Translations under genes and position numbers: made by a program
The notes under the pieces: model-generated
What the model saw: the letters and a program-made list of their open reading frames with translations, nothing else
Databases searched by the model: none
Told to the model about the DNA's origin: nothing
In this document: piece by piece, positions 1-10,530 of the stretch
How the letters are laid out: each line of letters starts with the position of its first letter
Position numbering within the stretch: the stretch's first letter is position 1
Source: Flectonema sp. DT1601
Lineage: Eukaryota; Euglenozoa; Diplonemea; Diplonemida; Diplonemidae
Assembly (NCBI GenBank): GCA_964019425.1
Contig: OZ025854.1
Span: forward strand, 553,606 to 617,605
Direction of reading: 5' to 3'
Length of the DNA stretch: 64,000 nt

Positions 1-594
1 AGAATGAGAATGTAGATGAGCAGCAATTTTTTTTTTTTTTTTTTTTTTTTTTGCTTGCTATTATCCATAAAAGGTTTTTCTGAATCGCACCATGGGGCAC
101 TTCCTCTTCTCGCTGGAGGTGTTCCACTGATTGTGTGGTATCGAATATCGTTCTGGAACTTGACTCTCAACAAATCGATTAACAATAAAAAAAAAAAAAA
201 AAAATTGCGACTGAGCATGTCTTGGAAATAGACAGGTAGGTACTTCTACCTTCCTGAGTCTACCTCTCTTGTCGCTTAGAGATGTGCACTTCGTGAAGTT
301 CAATCTCTTTTTTTTGTCTAAATAGCAATCAAAAAAAAAAAAAAAAAAATTAACTGTTTTCAATTATTGGATGTTTGTGATCCGTAGCTTGTTAAAACAA
401 GTTGAGTACGGTTTTGTCAATTTCTCAAAATGTGCGACATCTTTTTGGATATCTCTCTGCTTAACTTAGTGTAGTCTGCTCCTCTGCTATCCCTTTAGGG
501 AAGTCCATTAAAGTTGTCGTGAACTATTCTCGGCTGTTAGTAATTTTTTTTATTCTGATGATCTGATAATAATTCGTTTGCTTGTCGTTACTAT

Positions 595-631
<37 letters not shown>

Positions 632-3002
632 TGTTGCGTTAGCTACCTGACATTCAGGGGAATTGAATAATGCAAAAAAAAAAAAAAAAAAACCGCGCTT
701 CAATAAATTTTTTTTTCTCACACGAGAATACAATCAAAACCAAGCAATCAATCAATTTTATTTTTATTTTTTTTTGTTGTGTTTTTTCCGTTATCTACTT
801 ACAACCTTTTCTCATTACCCAACTTGTTCTGTCACGGTAGCGATTTTTTTATATAATAGTTTATATATAATTTTTTTTTAAAGTCTCGATAGTATGATAG
901 TGGGCGATAATGGAAGTGTGCTAAGATTGTTGTGTTACCTGCTTTATTTTACATTTAATGTTTTGTATGAATCACCAGTTCACACACGTATTATTTGTAC
1001 ACATAAAAAAAAAACACACACAACAACACCTAATCTTTGATATTGAGTATAGACATTTTTAGTTGCCAAAAAAAAAAAAAAAAAAAAAAAAAAAACTTGC
1101 TCCATGATAATATTCCAGTAAAAAGAGAATGGCGGGGGGAAGTTCTGATGAAGTAGTCTCATGCGCTTACTATTATTCTTTCACTCCGACAAAAAAAAAA
1201 AAAAAAAAAAAAAAAAACATTGTTAAGGCTGTAGGAATGTTGATAGCATGGTAAGACTTCTCATATTATCACTTTTTGATAAATAAAACTAAGATGAATT
1301 ATCTGAAAAATAAAAAAAAAATATACATCGGTCAAAAATTTTTTTTTTGCGACAAATTTTCTGGACGGTGAACTTTCTTTTTTCAAAATAGTTAAAAAAA
1401 TCGATCAAGCGGCATTTTAATGCGCTGCATCGTTCGGTCCGTTTACCGTCCATCGGGAGGTTTGGCATCACATGCTTGTCACCTGAATTGAGAAAAATAT
1501 ATTTTGTAGTTTACTCAATGAGCTCAGTAGTGGTCAAATACTAAAACCAAAAACCGAATCGAAGGGTCTATTGTGACACTGCTGGTCCAGAGAAAAAAAA
1601 CTTCGAGCAAAAAATATCATATTGTGCCAACCTTGCTCAGGCAGTGAGAAAATAGTGTTGGTCGCAAAAAAATAATTTTGTGATATATAATTGAGCCTTT
1701 GATTGAGGGTGAAGTATAATGGGGTTAAGAAGAATCATTTGCATAGGGTTTGGCGTGTTAGTCAGAAATCGGAAAACCCTTTACAAACACACACACGAAA
1801 CGTTTTTGCTTTTTCGTAGTCGCTGAGACCGATTTAACTTAATAATAAAAAGTTGGTTTGGTTTACAGCGACGCAACTAGAGAAATGGAAAAAGGGAGAA
1901 AAAACTCGAGTAGGCAAAACGGAGAACGGAATTGTGAACTGTGATCTATCGGGTCAATCATACCTCCCTCCATACAAAGGTGTGGATGTAAAAACTATAA
2001 TTTACTAAACAAGTATTAATGGCAAGAATGAAAAACTTTTTCAATGCCTTTGGTTTTTACGGGATAATATCAGTCATCTTGTTTTTTTTTTTGTTGTCAT
2101 TTTTTTTTTTTTTTTTTTGGTTATTTTTTTAAATATCGGTTTTTTTTTTTTTTATTTATTGTTACCTGATCTTGCTGACTGTTGTTTTTTTCTTTTTCAC
2201 GCTTGGCAGTGCCACTTGCGGGGTTCTTTTCTTCTTCTTCTTATTATTTTTTTTTTTTTGTTCCAAAATCGTTCACGAAGCCTCGGTTTCTCCATACAAC
2301 GGTTATATTGTAGCTCAAAAAAACCTATTAATGTTTTCCAAAGAGCCGTTTTATTTTTTTTTTTCGTTCTTCCCCCCTTCTTTTTCTTCCTTTCCTAAAG
2401 TCTTCATACCCTTTTTTTTGTTATGCGTTTTTCCCACACAAACAACTAAGGCAAACAACTCTTGTTGATTAATCAATTTTTATTCCTTCAAATGGATTTC
2501 TTTTTTTCGCCTGATTTTTCTCGTCGGCAAGGCACTGTTCACATTTTTGCATTTCTGGTTTCTGCTGCGGAAACGAGAAGGAGGGAGAGAGCTACATAAC
2601 CTTTTTGGTGAATAAATTATAAATTATGCCTTTCGAGATTTGTGAGAAAATCAATGAACTTTAAAAAAAAAAAAAAAAAAAAAAAAGTCCCGTTCCCTGA
2701 CGTTAGCAGGAATCGTGAGCAAAACCTTTTTTTTTCTTTCTTATTATTTTTTTTTTTTTTTGCAATAACTTTAATTGCGTTATGAGGTGTGCCGGTTCCA
2801 GGAGACACTTGTTTCAATGCTTCGTCACAGCCACTGCCCCAACGAACCAAATTAATCCTTCTCTAATTTTCCCGCTCCCGAAGAAAAAACTTTTAAAGAA
2901 TGAAAAAAAAAAAAAAAAAACAGAGCTGTTGAATGTTTTCTTTGCCCTGACAGCCGGTGTTTTTGGTGAAGAAAATATGGTTCATGGTGTTTTTTTTTTT
3001 TT
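1..3002. other. Homopolymer-rich intergenic region
   Basis: No convincing gene is seen here. The stretch holds many A and T runs of 10-30 bases on either strand. The open frames that cross them are almost all Phe/Lys runs and have no family resemblance. One copy of the R1 repeat lies at 1682-1824 on the minus strand and is listed separately. Confidence 0.7.
1682..1824 (-). repeat. Dispersed repeat R1, copy 1
   Basis: Read on the minus strand this begins with CGACTACGAAAAAGC and ends with CAAAGGCTCAATTATAT. It aligns over its length with 23084-23214 and, with internal gaps, with 6606-6710. Shared internal blocks include AAAGGGTTTT, GATTTCTGAC and TTAACCCCATTATACTT. Unlike the other two copies it is not next to a gene start and has no obvious flanking duplication. 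I see no terminal inverted repeats and no coding capacity. The family is not one I recognise. Confidence 0.75.
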
Positions 3003-4749
3003 TTAACCCATTACGGACGGGGGTAAAACCCGGTTTTTTGACTTTTTTTGAAAAAAGAGCTAACGGGGAAAAGGGGTAGGGGGGCTCGGAAAGGTGATGT
3101 GACAAAGTGAACCGCCATTGCCTGCCCGTTAAAAATACACACACATTCACCACCTAAAGGGTGAACAGAACAAATGAAAACACCACCAAAGACAAAAATA
3201 AGCTCAGTTCTTATGACTCCCTGCGCCTCTTCAATTTTGATGTTGTTGTGAGTGCAGGGGTCTTCCCCTTCGTACATTCTTCCCGGATAGCACCTCCCGA
3301 CACAGAGGTGGTGGTATGGGACGCAAATGTTCTCCCCTTTGTAAGATTTAAGTGGTATTTGCCAAAACAGGGTGCAGGACACATAAAAACCTTACACCCC
3401 TGGCATCCATAAGTAGTCCTCACTCGAGTATTGTGATACTTACATTGTTTAGCAGCGCCAAATATTGATGGATAGTGCTCAGTGGTGCTGAACATGTGTG
3501 AAAAGTGCGAACCCGAGTCAATAGTAGATGTAGTATTGGTTGTCTTGTCTCTCGACGTCCCGTCACTGACGAGTTGCATAGCGAGCTCCTCTACATACCG
3601 TGTGTAGGTACCAGTATCCTTACTGCATTTCTTTTGAAGGGTAAACGTGTTGAACATTGAAACTTTCAGCAAGTAGTCGAAAACCTTTAGATGCCATCGT
3701 TTAGTTTGAAGGTTTCTGTTCGCCCTTCCCTTCACGCTATCCATCAGGTTAACACCTCCCATCGTTTTGGTGTACCTGTCTACTTGCACGGTAGTTTGAT
3801 CGGCACTTTTTCTTTTTTATTTCTCTTCCTAATCCAGCGATATACATCGACACAGTGCTCACGTAAGGGAAGAGTACTGAAAAGATGCACATCCTTTGAG
3901 TCTCTCCACTTTATATGGTGGATGCCGTGCTTGACTGAAGGTAAGAAGCAGAAAGATTCTTCGGTCTTTCTTTCACTTCCGATTTGCTTAGTCGTCCCGG
4001 TCCAGGGGTAGCCTTCGGTTTTGTAACATCAACAGAACTCCCTTTCTGTTCCGTCAGGCTGTTCCAACACAGTGGAACCCTTTCGCTAACATCAAAACAA
4101 GAAATGCGTATGACGAATTGAAATTGTCAAACGTCACCCAATGCCCTTTATTATTATGGGGTTTAACAAGACTATGAACATAAGAAGCAGGAATGTGTTT
4201 GTTAGCAGTGTGGAAATTACGGAGAAAGCATTTCAGTTCACCAACTTCTAGTGACTTCATGGACGTCTCTTTGTCAATCGGGTAGGCAAGAGTGTGTCGA
4301 AATATCATTTTAAGCACATGATCAGTGAAAATGAGTTGGATGCCTTCAATTCGCTCATTTCATTAAAGTCGCTCACACTCTGGGTAGGTCCTTTCCGTTT
4401 TTCCCTGGGGATTCTCTTGGTTTTGCCCCCCCACTTTGATACCTTTGCTGTGTTGCTGTCAGATGACGACTCCGATACAGAATCCATCATCATCAGACTT
4501 TCATAGGACGCCGAACTTGTATCAATTTCAACAGGCACACGAAACTTCTTGTTAGGTGGTAAAATTTCGATTATTAGTTTTGAATTTCATGAATGAAAAC
4601 ACAGCGAACCACGCCATCCCACCCAAGATTCGTCGCGAAACGGCCTCGATTACACCCCCCCCTGGGTAGCGTTAGCCGGGTTTTCCCCTTAGCGAAAATA
4701 AAATTTCAAAATAACCACTGTAGTGGACCCCCCGTCCTTAATGGGTTAA
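3003..4749 (-). mobile_element. piggyBac-family DNA transposon, internally deleted
   Basis: The element is bounded by TTAA at 3003-3006 and 4746-4749, the target duplication typical of piggyBac. Inside these are inverted ends of about 17 bp: CCCATTACGGACGGGGG on the left, and on the right its complement with one mismatch (CCCATTAAGGACGGGGG). The minus strand carries piggyBac transposase fragments. At about 1.75 kb it is shorter than a complete piggyBac element. The part of the transposase that should lie between the N-terminal domain and the DNF segment is missing, so this copy cannot be autonomous. The nearly matching ends suggest moderate age. Confidence 0.9.
3211..4538 (-). pseudogene. piggyBac transposase remnant
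   Basis: Three minus-strand fragments are recognisable. The part at 3211-3789 has the family signature TKTMGGVNLMDSVKGRANRN, a helical segment (HLKVFDYLLKVSMFNTFTL) and a C-terminal cysteine/histidine-rich module (CKYHNTRVRTTYGCQGCKVF). The part at 4054-4317 has KGHWVTFDNFNSSYAFL followed by KGFHCVGTA, which corresponds to the second catalytic Asp region (DNF motif). It is preceded by a piece like the N-terminal family domain (LEVGELKCFLRNFHTANKHI). The part at 4305-4538 is an acidic/Ser-rich N-terminus in a different frame. The segment carrying the first catalytic Asp is absent, and adjoining fragments lie in different frames. It is a decayed deletion derivative. Confidence 0.88.
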
Positions 4750-5199
4750 CGGAAAAAAAAAAAAAGCTTTTCTCCCAACCCGATCCCACAAAACCCGCAC
4801 CTCGATAGTAAAGTAGACAGTTATCCTATTACAATCCCAACACGAACCTTTGATAGTCAAGATGCGTTGGTATTTGCGATAAACTTGATCTATGAGTAAA
4901 ATAATTATAGCACTTATGTGCGAGAATCCAGTTTTTTTTTCTTCTTTTTTTTTCTTCTTTTTTTTTTTCGTTGTTGTCAACAAGTTAGAAAATTGTCAGA
5001 ACAAAGCAAGCTTCTTATCTGTGTTCATAAGCTGTTGCTGAGTTCTTTTTTTGAAATTGTTGATTTTACACAGGCCGTGGGTCTTGGTAGTCACTTCTGG
5101 TTAAACCTACGTCTCTTCTCTCCCCTGTGAGAGTCTCACGGTTGTGGTGCCGAATTACTGGTGGTACCCCCGTGGGCTTTTCGGAGGTTTTGACTTCCC

Positions 5200-5230
<31 letters not shown>

Positions 5231-5850
5231 CACTCTGGCGCGCGCACAAGCAATACAAAGGGGAAAAAATAATTAAAAAAAAAAAGTACCTTCATTTTGT
5301 TTAAAAAAAAGCGTCTTGTAACTGGTTGACTTTATGTCAATTCTTTTTCTTTTTCATATTCTTTGTTGTCAAGACTACGCAGGAAGGAATTTTATAAAAA
5401 CGATAAAATAAACGACCCTGACAATAATCCGGTTGAACCAAAAAAAAACCGTCACACGGAAGAGTGATGAGTAAACCAGGGGCAATAATTACAACTTAGT
5501 CCACCGGGCTGGTGACAATGTTCCAACGTAGCATGCTAGGGCTAAGACAAGATATGTGCCTGACGCGGGTGGAGTAGAGTCTTGTTTTATTTTGGAGCGC
5601 AACGTTTTCGGACTACCCACAGAACACCCGTCAGGAGGCAACTTGTACTTGGCTTACAATTTTAAAGACTACCAGTTTTCTCAGATAGAATTCCAGCAGA
5701 CAAAGAAAAATAAAAGAACCGTACTAGCTATGTGGTTTCTTCCCGGCATTTTAAAAAAAAAAAAAAAAAAAAAAGAAAAAAAACGAAAAATAGTAAGGTG
5801 CTCTTCAATCATATCCTACAACAGATTTCACTCGTAATTTATTATTGTTT

Positions 5851-5883
<33 letters not shown>

Positions 5884-6013
5884 CCTTTCTCGAAACAGTT
5901 GATAAGAAAACAATAATATAATATGATGGAATTCCGTTAACACTCATTCCCTCATGTTGCGTTTTATCTCGGTAAAGTTTAAATTACATTTTTAAACAGG
6001 TGATTAGGTGAAA
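4750..6013. other. Intergenic region with SINE-like copy and homopolymers
   Basis: No supported gene. It contains a divergent SINE-like copy (5076-5206) and long A and T runs at 5207-5230, 5753-5774 and 5857-5883. A 93-codon frame at 5556-5837 covers a slightly GC-richer patch but ends in poly-Lys and resembles nothing I know. An acceptor-like TTTTTAAACAG ends at about 6000, 14 bases before the next start codon. Confidence 0.6.
5076..5206 (+). repeat. SINE-like element, family S1, divergent copy
   Basis: The segment contains GTGGGTCTTGGTAGTCAC, then TACGTCTCTTCTCTCC, then the family core TGTGAGAGTCTCACGGTTG, then a divergent 3' part ending GACTTCCCTGATTT and running into poly-A. It aligns with the better copies at 16680, 17650, 18669 and 31085. 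Its 3' end matches the 57237-57463 copy better than the others. Confidence 0.7.
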
Positions 6014-6247
6014 ATGTTCATATCAAAAATGCCACTGGACTTGTCGGTGAGTGGAACTAACTCAGAATATCCGACTCCACAGGAATTAGACTGTGATGAA
6101 TTTGAAATGGCTCTGGGAAATCGTTTTCAATTTAGAGTAACAACGCCATCACCACCTCAGATATATACACGTCAGACCTTTCATTATCGAAGTAGAGTAC
6201 CGAAAGTGTTCTTAGAGTCAGCTTCTGACTGGGAAGCTGCAAAATAA
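6014..6247 (+). CDS. Small hypothetical protein (77 aa)
   Basis: The 77-residue frame begins MFISKMPLDLSVSG and ends SASDWEAAK. I do not recognise it. It is acidic in the middle (ELDCDEFEM), then has a Thr/Pro/Ser linker and a basic segment (YTRQTFHYRSRVPKVF). There is no signal peptide or membrane segment. I chose the ATG because an acceptor-like TTTTTAAACAG lies just upstream, leaving a 5' leader of only about 14 bases, the arrangement seen at the other genes of the window. Codon use is AT-rich like its neighbours and contains no homopolymer run, unlike the surrounding DNA. Gene status is likely but rests on composition and context only. Confidence 0.55.
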   Translation: MFISKMPLDLSVSGTNSEYPTPQELDCDEFEMALGNRFQFRVTTPSPPQIYTRQTFHYRSRVPKVFLESASDWEAAK

Positions 6248-6468
6248 ATTTTTAATCGTATCAACCTCTCTCTATCTTAGCACAATTTAACAATTACTTT
6301 GTTAGGTACATTATATTCATATTTCCGTTTTTTTTTTCCTTTTCCGTATCGTATGCCGGTCAGGTAGGGCTTATTGCTTTTCACTGACATATTCTTTCCT
6401 CTCGTAATATTCTTAAGGCGATATAAAATTGTGTGCTTCTCGCCTTTAGTAATTTTCATTAAAAAAAA

Positions 6469-6498
6469 CTTGTCTTGTCTTGTCTTGTCTTGTCTTGT
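6469..6498 (+). repeat. (CTTGT)6 microsatellite
   Basis: Six perfect tandem copies of CTTGT run directly into a T tract. It lies between the 77-aa gene and the duplicated leader of the next gene. Confidence 0.95.
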
Positions 6499-6519
6499 TT
6501 TTTTTTTTTTTTTTCCCTT

Positions 6520-6805
6520 TATATTTATGCGTTACATAATTACATTTTAACAGAAAAAGAGAGTAGCATCTCAAGATTGAGATAATTCAATGACTTAAAT
6601 GGAAAGCGACTGCGAAAAAGCAAAAAAAACATTTTCTGATTTCGGACGAGCAGCCGCGCCAAGCCCTATGGGAATTACCGAAACCTACCCAAAAGGCTCA
6701 ATTATATTTGTTTTTATATACTTATGTGTTACCTAAATACCTTTAACAGAACAACTAAAGTAGCATCTCATAGTAGAGAGAGTTCGATGACTTAAATGGA
6801 AAGTG
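6520..6805 (+). repeat. Duplicated acceptor/5' UTR/ATG block around R1 copy 2
   Basis: Two related direct repeats flank an R1 element. The left one (about 6520-6606) has TTTTAACAG, then AGTAGCATCTCA and CAATGACTTAAATGGAAAG. The right one (about 6716-6805) has CCTTTAACAG, then AGTAGCATCTCA and CGATGACTTAAATGGAAAG. The right copy supplies the start codon of the following gene (6796). The left copy has an equivalent ATG at 6599, but the frame from it soon enters the repeat. The duplicated unit is about 80-90 bp with perhaps 75-80% identity by eye. Confidence 0.75.
6606..6710 (+). repeat. Dispersed repeat R1, copy 2 (shortened)
   Basis: It starts GCGACTGCGAAAAAGC and ends AAAAGGCTCAATTATAT, the same ends as copies 1 and 3. 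It lacks the internal GTAAAGGG block and most of the TTAACCCCATTATACTT block. It lies exactly between the two halves of the duplicated leader of the 6796 gene. Confidence 0.75.
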
Positions 6806-7368
6806 ATAGAAAAATAGAACTAACTTCTAGAAGAGGAAGTGCCTTTAGAACAATCACAAAGAAATCATTGTCTGAACCCTCTGCAGAGATCTCTGAGAAA
6901 TCAACAACACATGTCAAAGAAGACAATCGTGAATGTGGTTTAGTTCGCAACAATGCATATTTAAGTACAATTTCTTACATAGGAACAGGTGTCGCTTTGG
7001 GGGGTGTTGTTGGCAGTGGTCTCTGGATACTCGTCGGTGGAAGTAAACTGCTACTCATCGCCACTGCAGGAACTGGTGGAGTTATTGGTTCTTGTGTTGA
7101 GACAGATAACTCGCACACTCCAAACACTGCTGCTGTTAAAAAAAAGATAATTCGAAGAGACTCTCTTCGAAGGAAATCGTCATCTCGTTCTCCTTCAGTT
7201 GACAGCAACTGTTCATCGCAGGATTTGAGTACTTTGCACTCACAGAATTCAACACCAACTCCAGCACTGCCTGCTTCAGCTCTGAAGAGATGTGATTCTG
7301 GTCGCTCTGATAAGTCAGTCTCGTTTCGTACTTCAGCTGACAAGATGAGTATTAACAATCCTTCTTGA
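6796..7368 (+). CDS. Predicted small membrane protein (190 aa)
   Basis: Function unknown. Residues 1-50 are polar and Ser/Lys/Glu-rich. Residues about 55-90 form a glycine-rich hydrophobic stretch (YIGTGVALGGVVGSGLWILV, then LLLIATAGTGGVIGS) that could be a membrane hairpin or a single long membrane segment. The C-terminal half is basic and Ser-rich (RRDSLRRKSSSRSPSVDS), with many RxxS-type sites that kinases could use. There is no N-terminal signal peptide. The leader with its CTTTAACAG acceptor is duplicated upstream around an R1 repeat. A minus-strand frame over the same region is a shadow. I am confident it is a gene, because its composition differs sharply from the flanks, but I cannot assign a family. 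Confidence 0.75.
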   Translation: MESDRKIELTSRRGSAFRTITKKSLSEPSAEISEKSTTHVKEDNRECGLVRNNAYLSTISYIGTGVALGGVVGSGLWILVGGSKLLLIATAGTGGVIGSCVETDNSHTPNTAAVKKKIIRRDSLRRKSSSRSPSVDSNCSSQDLSTLHSQNSTPTPALPASALKRCDSGRSDKSVSFRTSADKMSINNPS

Positions 7369-7539
7369 GATCTTTATTATTCATACCTGCCTTTTCATTG
7401 TTTTGAGTCATATTTACCCAGTCCGTTTCCACGACTGCGAAAGTACCTTTTGTTGATTTTAACAAAACATGTTAAGAGTTTTATAGCTGATTAGACAAAA
7501 CGTCATTCACAGTAACACCACCAACAGGGTAAATATATT

Positions 7540-7845
7540 ATGCCGCTTGTAAATATAAAAACTAGTGATAAGATGGAACTCGATTTAGAGAAGATTTATT
7601 CTTCTGTAATGAAAATATTTGGAACACCACCGACGGGAGTACAGATATTTCATGAAAACGGAATCGCAATGTATCCGAGAGGAATATTTGTTGACATGAG
7701 GATAAAATCAAAAGTAGAAAGAGATGGTCAATGGATGGACGCAGCGATGGCGGAGGTCGCATTAGCAGTTGGTGGAGACAAAGCGGATGATGTTCGAGTT
7801 CGCTGTGAAATGTTTGAGGATCCAAAACTTTTTAAAAATTTCTAA
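7540..7845 (+). CDS. MIF/tautomerase-superfamily-like protein (101 aa)
   Basis: The protein begins Met-Pro (MPLVNIKTS). In the tautomerase superfamily the initiator Met is removed and Pro1 becomes the catalytic base. The layout fits a MIF-like monomer made of two beta-alpha-beta units. The first is PLVNIKTS, a helix with KIYSSVMKIFG, then TPPTGVQIF. The second is GIFVDMRIKSK, a helix MDAAMAEVALAVGG, then DDVRVRCEMFEDP. The length (101) is a little short of typical MIF (about 115). I infer tautomerase fold and possible keto-enol tautomerase activity from the N-terminal Pro and layout only; sequence similarity is weak. There is an acceptor-like CACCAACAG 13 bases upstream of the ATG and a second at CATTCACAG. 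Only 171 bp separate it from the previous stop. Confidence 0.72.
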   Translation: MPLVNIKTSDKMELDLEKIYSSVMKIFGTPPTGVQIFHENGIAMYPRGIFVDMRIKSKVERDGQWMDAAMAEVALAVGGDKADDVRVRCEMFEDPKLFKNF

Positions 7846-7957
7846 ATAATTAAACTTATCGATCGATTTTAATCTGTTATCTAAAGAACAACAGTTAGTG
7901 TCTCACACCTTCAGTTAATTACAATAGACTCACAACAGGGACACACACATATAAAAA

Positions 7958-9072
7958 ATGGAGCATGTGAAGAAAGTAGTTGACTTGGCACTAAAGAACA
8001 AGTTAACAACAACAGCTGTTCTAACTTTAGGATGTTTACTAAAAGCTGTAACTATGGAAGCTGACTTAACCGTATCAATCGCTCGTAAGAAGAGAATGGA
8101 TGGACAAGTCGTTTGGATAACTGGAGGCAGCAGTGGCATCGGTGAAGAACTTGCCAAACAACTAATCGACATTGGAGCACTTGTCGTCATCTCATCTCGT
8201 AGACTAGACGAATTGAAACGTGTTGCTGAAAGCTGCAGTAAACCAGAAAACGTTATCTGCACAAAACTAGATCTTGGAGCTCTTGATACTCATCGTGATG
8301 CTACTAATGAAGTATTGGATTTAATTAAAAAGAATTGGAACAAAGATGGAATAGATGTACTCGTTAACAACGCTGGACGCTCACAACGGGCACTAATCGA
8401 AGAGCACTTGGATGGTGTTGTTGTTGAAGCCGCAATGATATCCTTAAACTACTTGGGAACTGTTTCTTTGACTAAGGTAGTCTTAAGTCAGAGTATGCTT
8501 CCAAGAAAGAGAGGACGAATTGTTAACATATCATCAGTAGCAGGTAAGGTAGCAGCACCTGTAAGCGCAGGTTACTGCGCATCAAAACACGCCCTCCAAG
8601 GATGGAGCAATGCTCTTCGCTGTGAAGTAGATTCAAGTGGAATCACAGTACTGAATGTCTGTCCTGGCCCTATTGCAACTTCTATCGAAAAATCTTCAAT
8701 CGATGCACGTGGACAATGTCTAGGCAACCGCATTTCAAAAAACCCAAATGCCGGTAAAATGCCTGTAGACAAATGTTGCAAATACATAGTTCGAGCCATT
8801 ACTAATTCTTGTATTAACGAGACTTGGATTTCTCCTCAACCTGTTCTCGCTTTTGTTTATATATTTCACCTCCTTCCCCTCATTGCTGACGTCTTGTCAC
8901 GCCGTTCTATTCAAAGGAGAATTAATGCTTACAAGGTGTGTAGTTTTTCTAATTTGTAAAAACAAAAGTGGGGTAAAAAGAATTATCAGGTCACGCTTGT
9001 ATACAAGTGCAAGGAGAGGGGGAGAAAAAAAAAAAAAAAAAAAAACAGTCTGGAACCGGTCTTTATTCCTAA
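7958..9072 (+). CDS. DHRS7-like short-chain dehydrogenase/reductase
   Basis: This is a classical SDR. It has the NAD(P) motif TGGSSGIG (near residue 52), NNAG near 138, the catalytic Ser in IVNISSVAG and YCASK (Tyr/Lys) near 206-210, followed by CPGP. The run LNYLGTVSLTKVVL and YCASKHALQGW closely match DHRS7, a membrane-associated retinoid/steroid reductase family. An N-terminal hydrophobic stretch (TTTAVLTLGCLLKAV) fits membrane anchoring. The open frame runs to 8959, but I favour an intron at 8936-9048: AAG|GTGTGT at the donor and AAACAG| at the acceptor, phase 0. This gives exon 2 at 9049-9072 and the C-terminus NAYKSGTGLYS. That resembles the FKSG end of DHRS7, and the donor equals the one used at 19379. 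If unspliced, the protein ends CSFSNL. The upstream acceptor CACAACAG is 19 bases before the ATG, and only 112 bp separate this ATG from the previous stop. Confidence 0.93.
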
Positions 9073-9585
9073 AAATGTATGTGTAGCGCTGTGGACAGTT
9101 TCTTAGTAGGGAGCTCTCTCCATTCGCGCTATGAGTACTGAGAGTGATGTTGTTTTTTGGTGTTTTTTTTTTTTTGACTTTAAAAGATGAAAAAAATAAA
9201 ATAAAATAAAAAAGCGAGTGCATTTTTGAAAAAAAAAAAATGAAATAAATAAATAAGGTAGACAACAAGCCTGCTTTCACACGTTTCGTTATTCAACAGT
9301 CTAACTTTTGGTTCGTTTTCGATGCACTCACAGTTCTGTTGTACAACAACAGATTTCCATTCAATTCAGTAGATTTTATTAAGAGTTTACTTTATCGCAT
9401 TATTGACCAAACAAACCAAAAAAAAAAAAAAAAAACGATAATCAAACTCTATTTAGTGCATACCCGCACTGAAAGAGTAGGCTGTCAATTCTGCTTCGTT
9501 AGGCTCTTTTCTGATGGTGTTCGTGTAATCCTATTAATGTTTTATTTATTATAACAGCCACAAGGAGGGGAGGGCAGTAGTAGTA
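9073..9585. other. Intergenic region, homopolymer-rich
   Basis: No gene is seen. There are A runs around 9230 and 9419 and a T run at 9163. An acceptor-like TTATTATAACAG ends at about 9557, followed by a purine-rich 5' leader containing AAGGAGGGGAGGG before the ATG at 9586. Confidence 0.6.
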
Positions 9586-10530
9586 ATGACTAATTGTGAA
9601 GGTGTTCGCTCTGTAATAGCTGAGTTGGAACACCGAGTTGAACAAGAGAGAGAAAGGAGAGAAGTATCGCTGGCTTTGAAGAATTCGATGAGAAAGATTG
9701 CATCGGAATACTCATTTCAGAGAGAAGAAGGATTAAAACAGTTATTGAAGTTGGTGCATGATTTATTATCGAGAGGTTTATTTTATACGAAACCACTTGG
9801 TGATGGTAAAGAAGAGGATGTTCCCATTGCTGAACGTCTTCTTCGATCCGTATTCCCGAAAACACCACCTCCGTCAATTCAACACCGAATGTGTTGTACC
9901 ACTGCTTCAGAAAAAAGACTAGCAATGCAATGCCTTGAAGGGTTATGTGTATTATCTCAAAGAGAACAACAGGCATTTATAGATGCTCGTGGAGTGTCAA
10001 CTGTCTATGATGAACTTCAAAAGCACATCGAAGACGTTGAAAAATCAAAAGCCGACGCAGACATGGTCCCCGTTCTCTGCGCCTGTCTCGACACCCTCTT
10101 AGTAAGTTCGTTGAATAAACCAGCAGCTCAACATCAAGTTATTGATATCGAGATGCCACTTGCAATGCACACAGTTCTAAAGATAGACAGCGATATGGAC
10201 GTCTGTTATAAAATAATTGAATTTCTTTCAGTCTTTAGTAGAATATGTATTCTAAACGATGGAATGCATAGCGGACATGAATCGTCGAGGGGACCTGTTC
10301 CACCACCTGACTGTCAAACTCCTTCAGAAAGATTATACTCAGCTGTGAGGACAACATACGGAGTTGAGATTGCTAGCAGACTCAATAGCTGTGTTACTCT
10401 ACGTGGTCCAGCAACACCAGCCTCTTCATCAATGTGTGGTAAGAGAACAACAACAAGAGAACGAGATCTCAGAACTCAGGGTGATATCATTGCTTGCATA
10501 AAGAGCGCGAGTAGTACTGGATACCATTGA
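9586..10530 (+). CDS. Helical-repeat protein (314 aa), distantly Cdc14/SIN-like
   Basis: A 314-residue, mostly alpha-helical protein. Residues 1-45 are a charged coiled-coil-like helix (ELEHRVEQERERREVS). The middle (about 50-230) looks like an armadillo-type solenoid with repeated Leu-rich helices (LAMQCLEGLCVLSQREQQAF, VPVLCACLDTLLVSSL, DMDVCYKIIEFLSVFSRICI). The tail is Ser/Thr/Arg-rich. The arrangement recalls the yeast septation-network protein Cdc14 (Pfam 'Cell division control protein 14, SIN component'), but I see no decisive motif and treat that only as a candidate. There are no membrane segments. The ATG is preceded by a TATAACAG acceptor about 30 bases upstream. The stop is followed by a hairpin-rich spacer. 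Confidence 0.75.
   Translation: MTNCEGVRSVIAELEHRVEQERERREVSLALKNSMRKIASEYSFQREEGLKQLLKLVHDLLSRGLFYTKPLGDGKEEDVPIAERLLRSVFPKTPPPSIQHRMCCTTASEKRLAMQCLEGLCVLSQREQQAFIDARGVSTVYDELQKHIEDVEKSKADADMVPVLCACLDTLLVSSLNKPAAQHQVIDIEMPLAMHTVLKIDSDMDVCYKIIEFLSVFSRICILNDGMHSGHESSRGPVPPPDCQTPSERLYSAVRTTYGVEIASRLNSCVTLRGPATPASSSMCGKRTTTRERDLRTQGDIIACIKSASSTGYH

Noticed and set aside
5556-5837. 93-codon frame in the spacer before 6014
   Set aside because: Ends in a poly-Lys run from a homopolymer tract and has no recognisable motif or nearby acceptor.
6975-7358. 127-codon minus-strand frame
   Set aside because: Shadow of the 6796 gene, with no start context or family resemblance.
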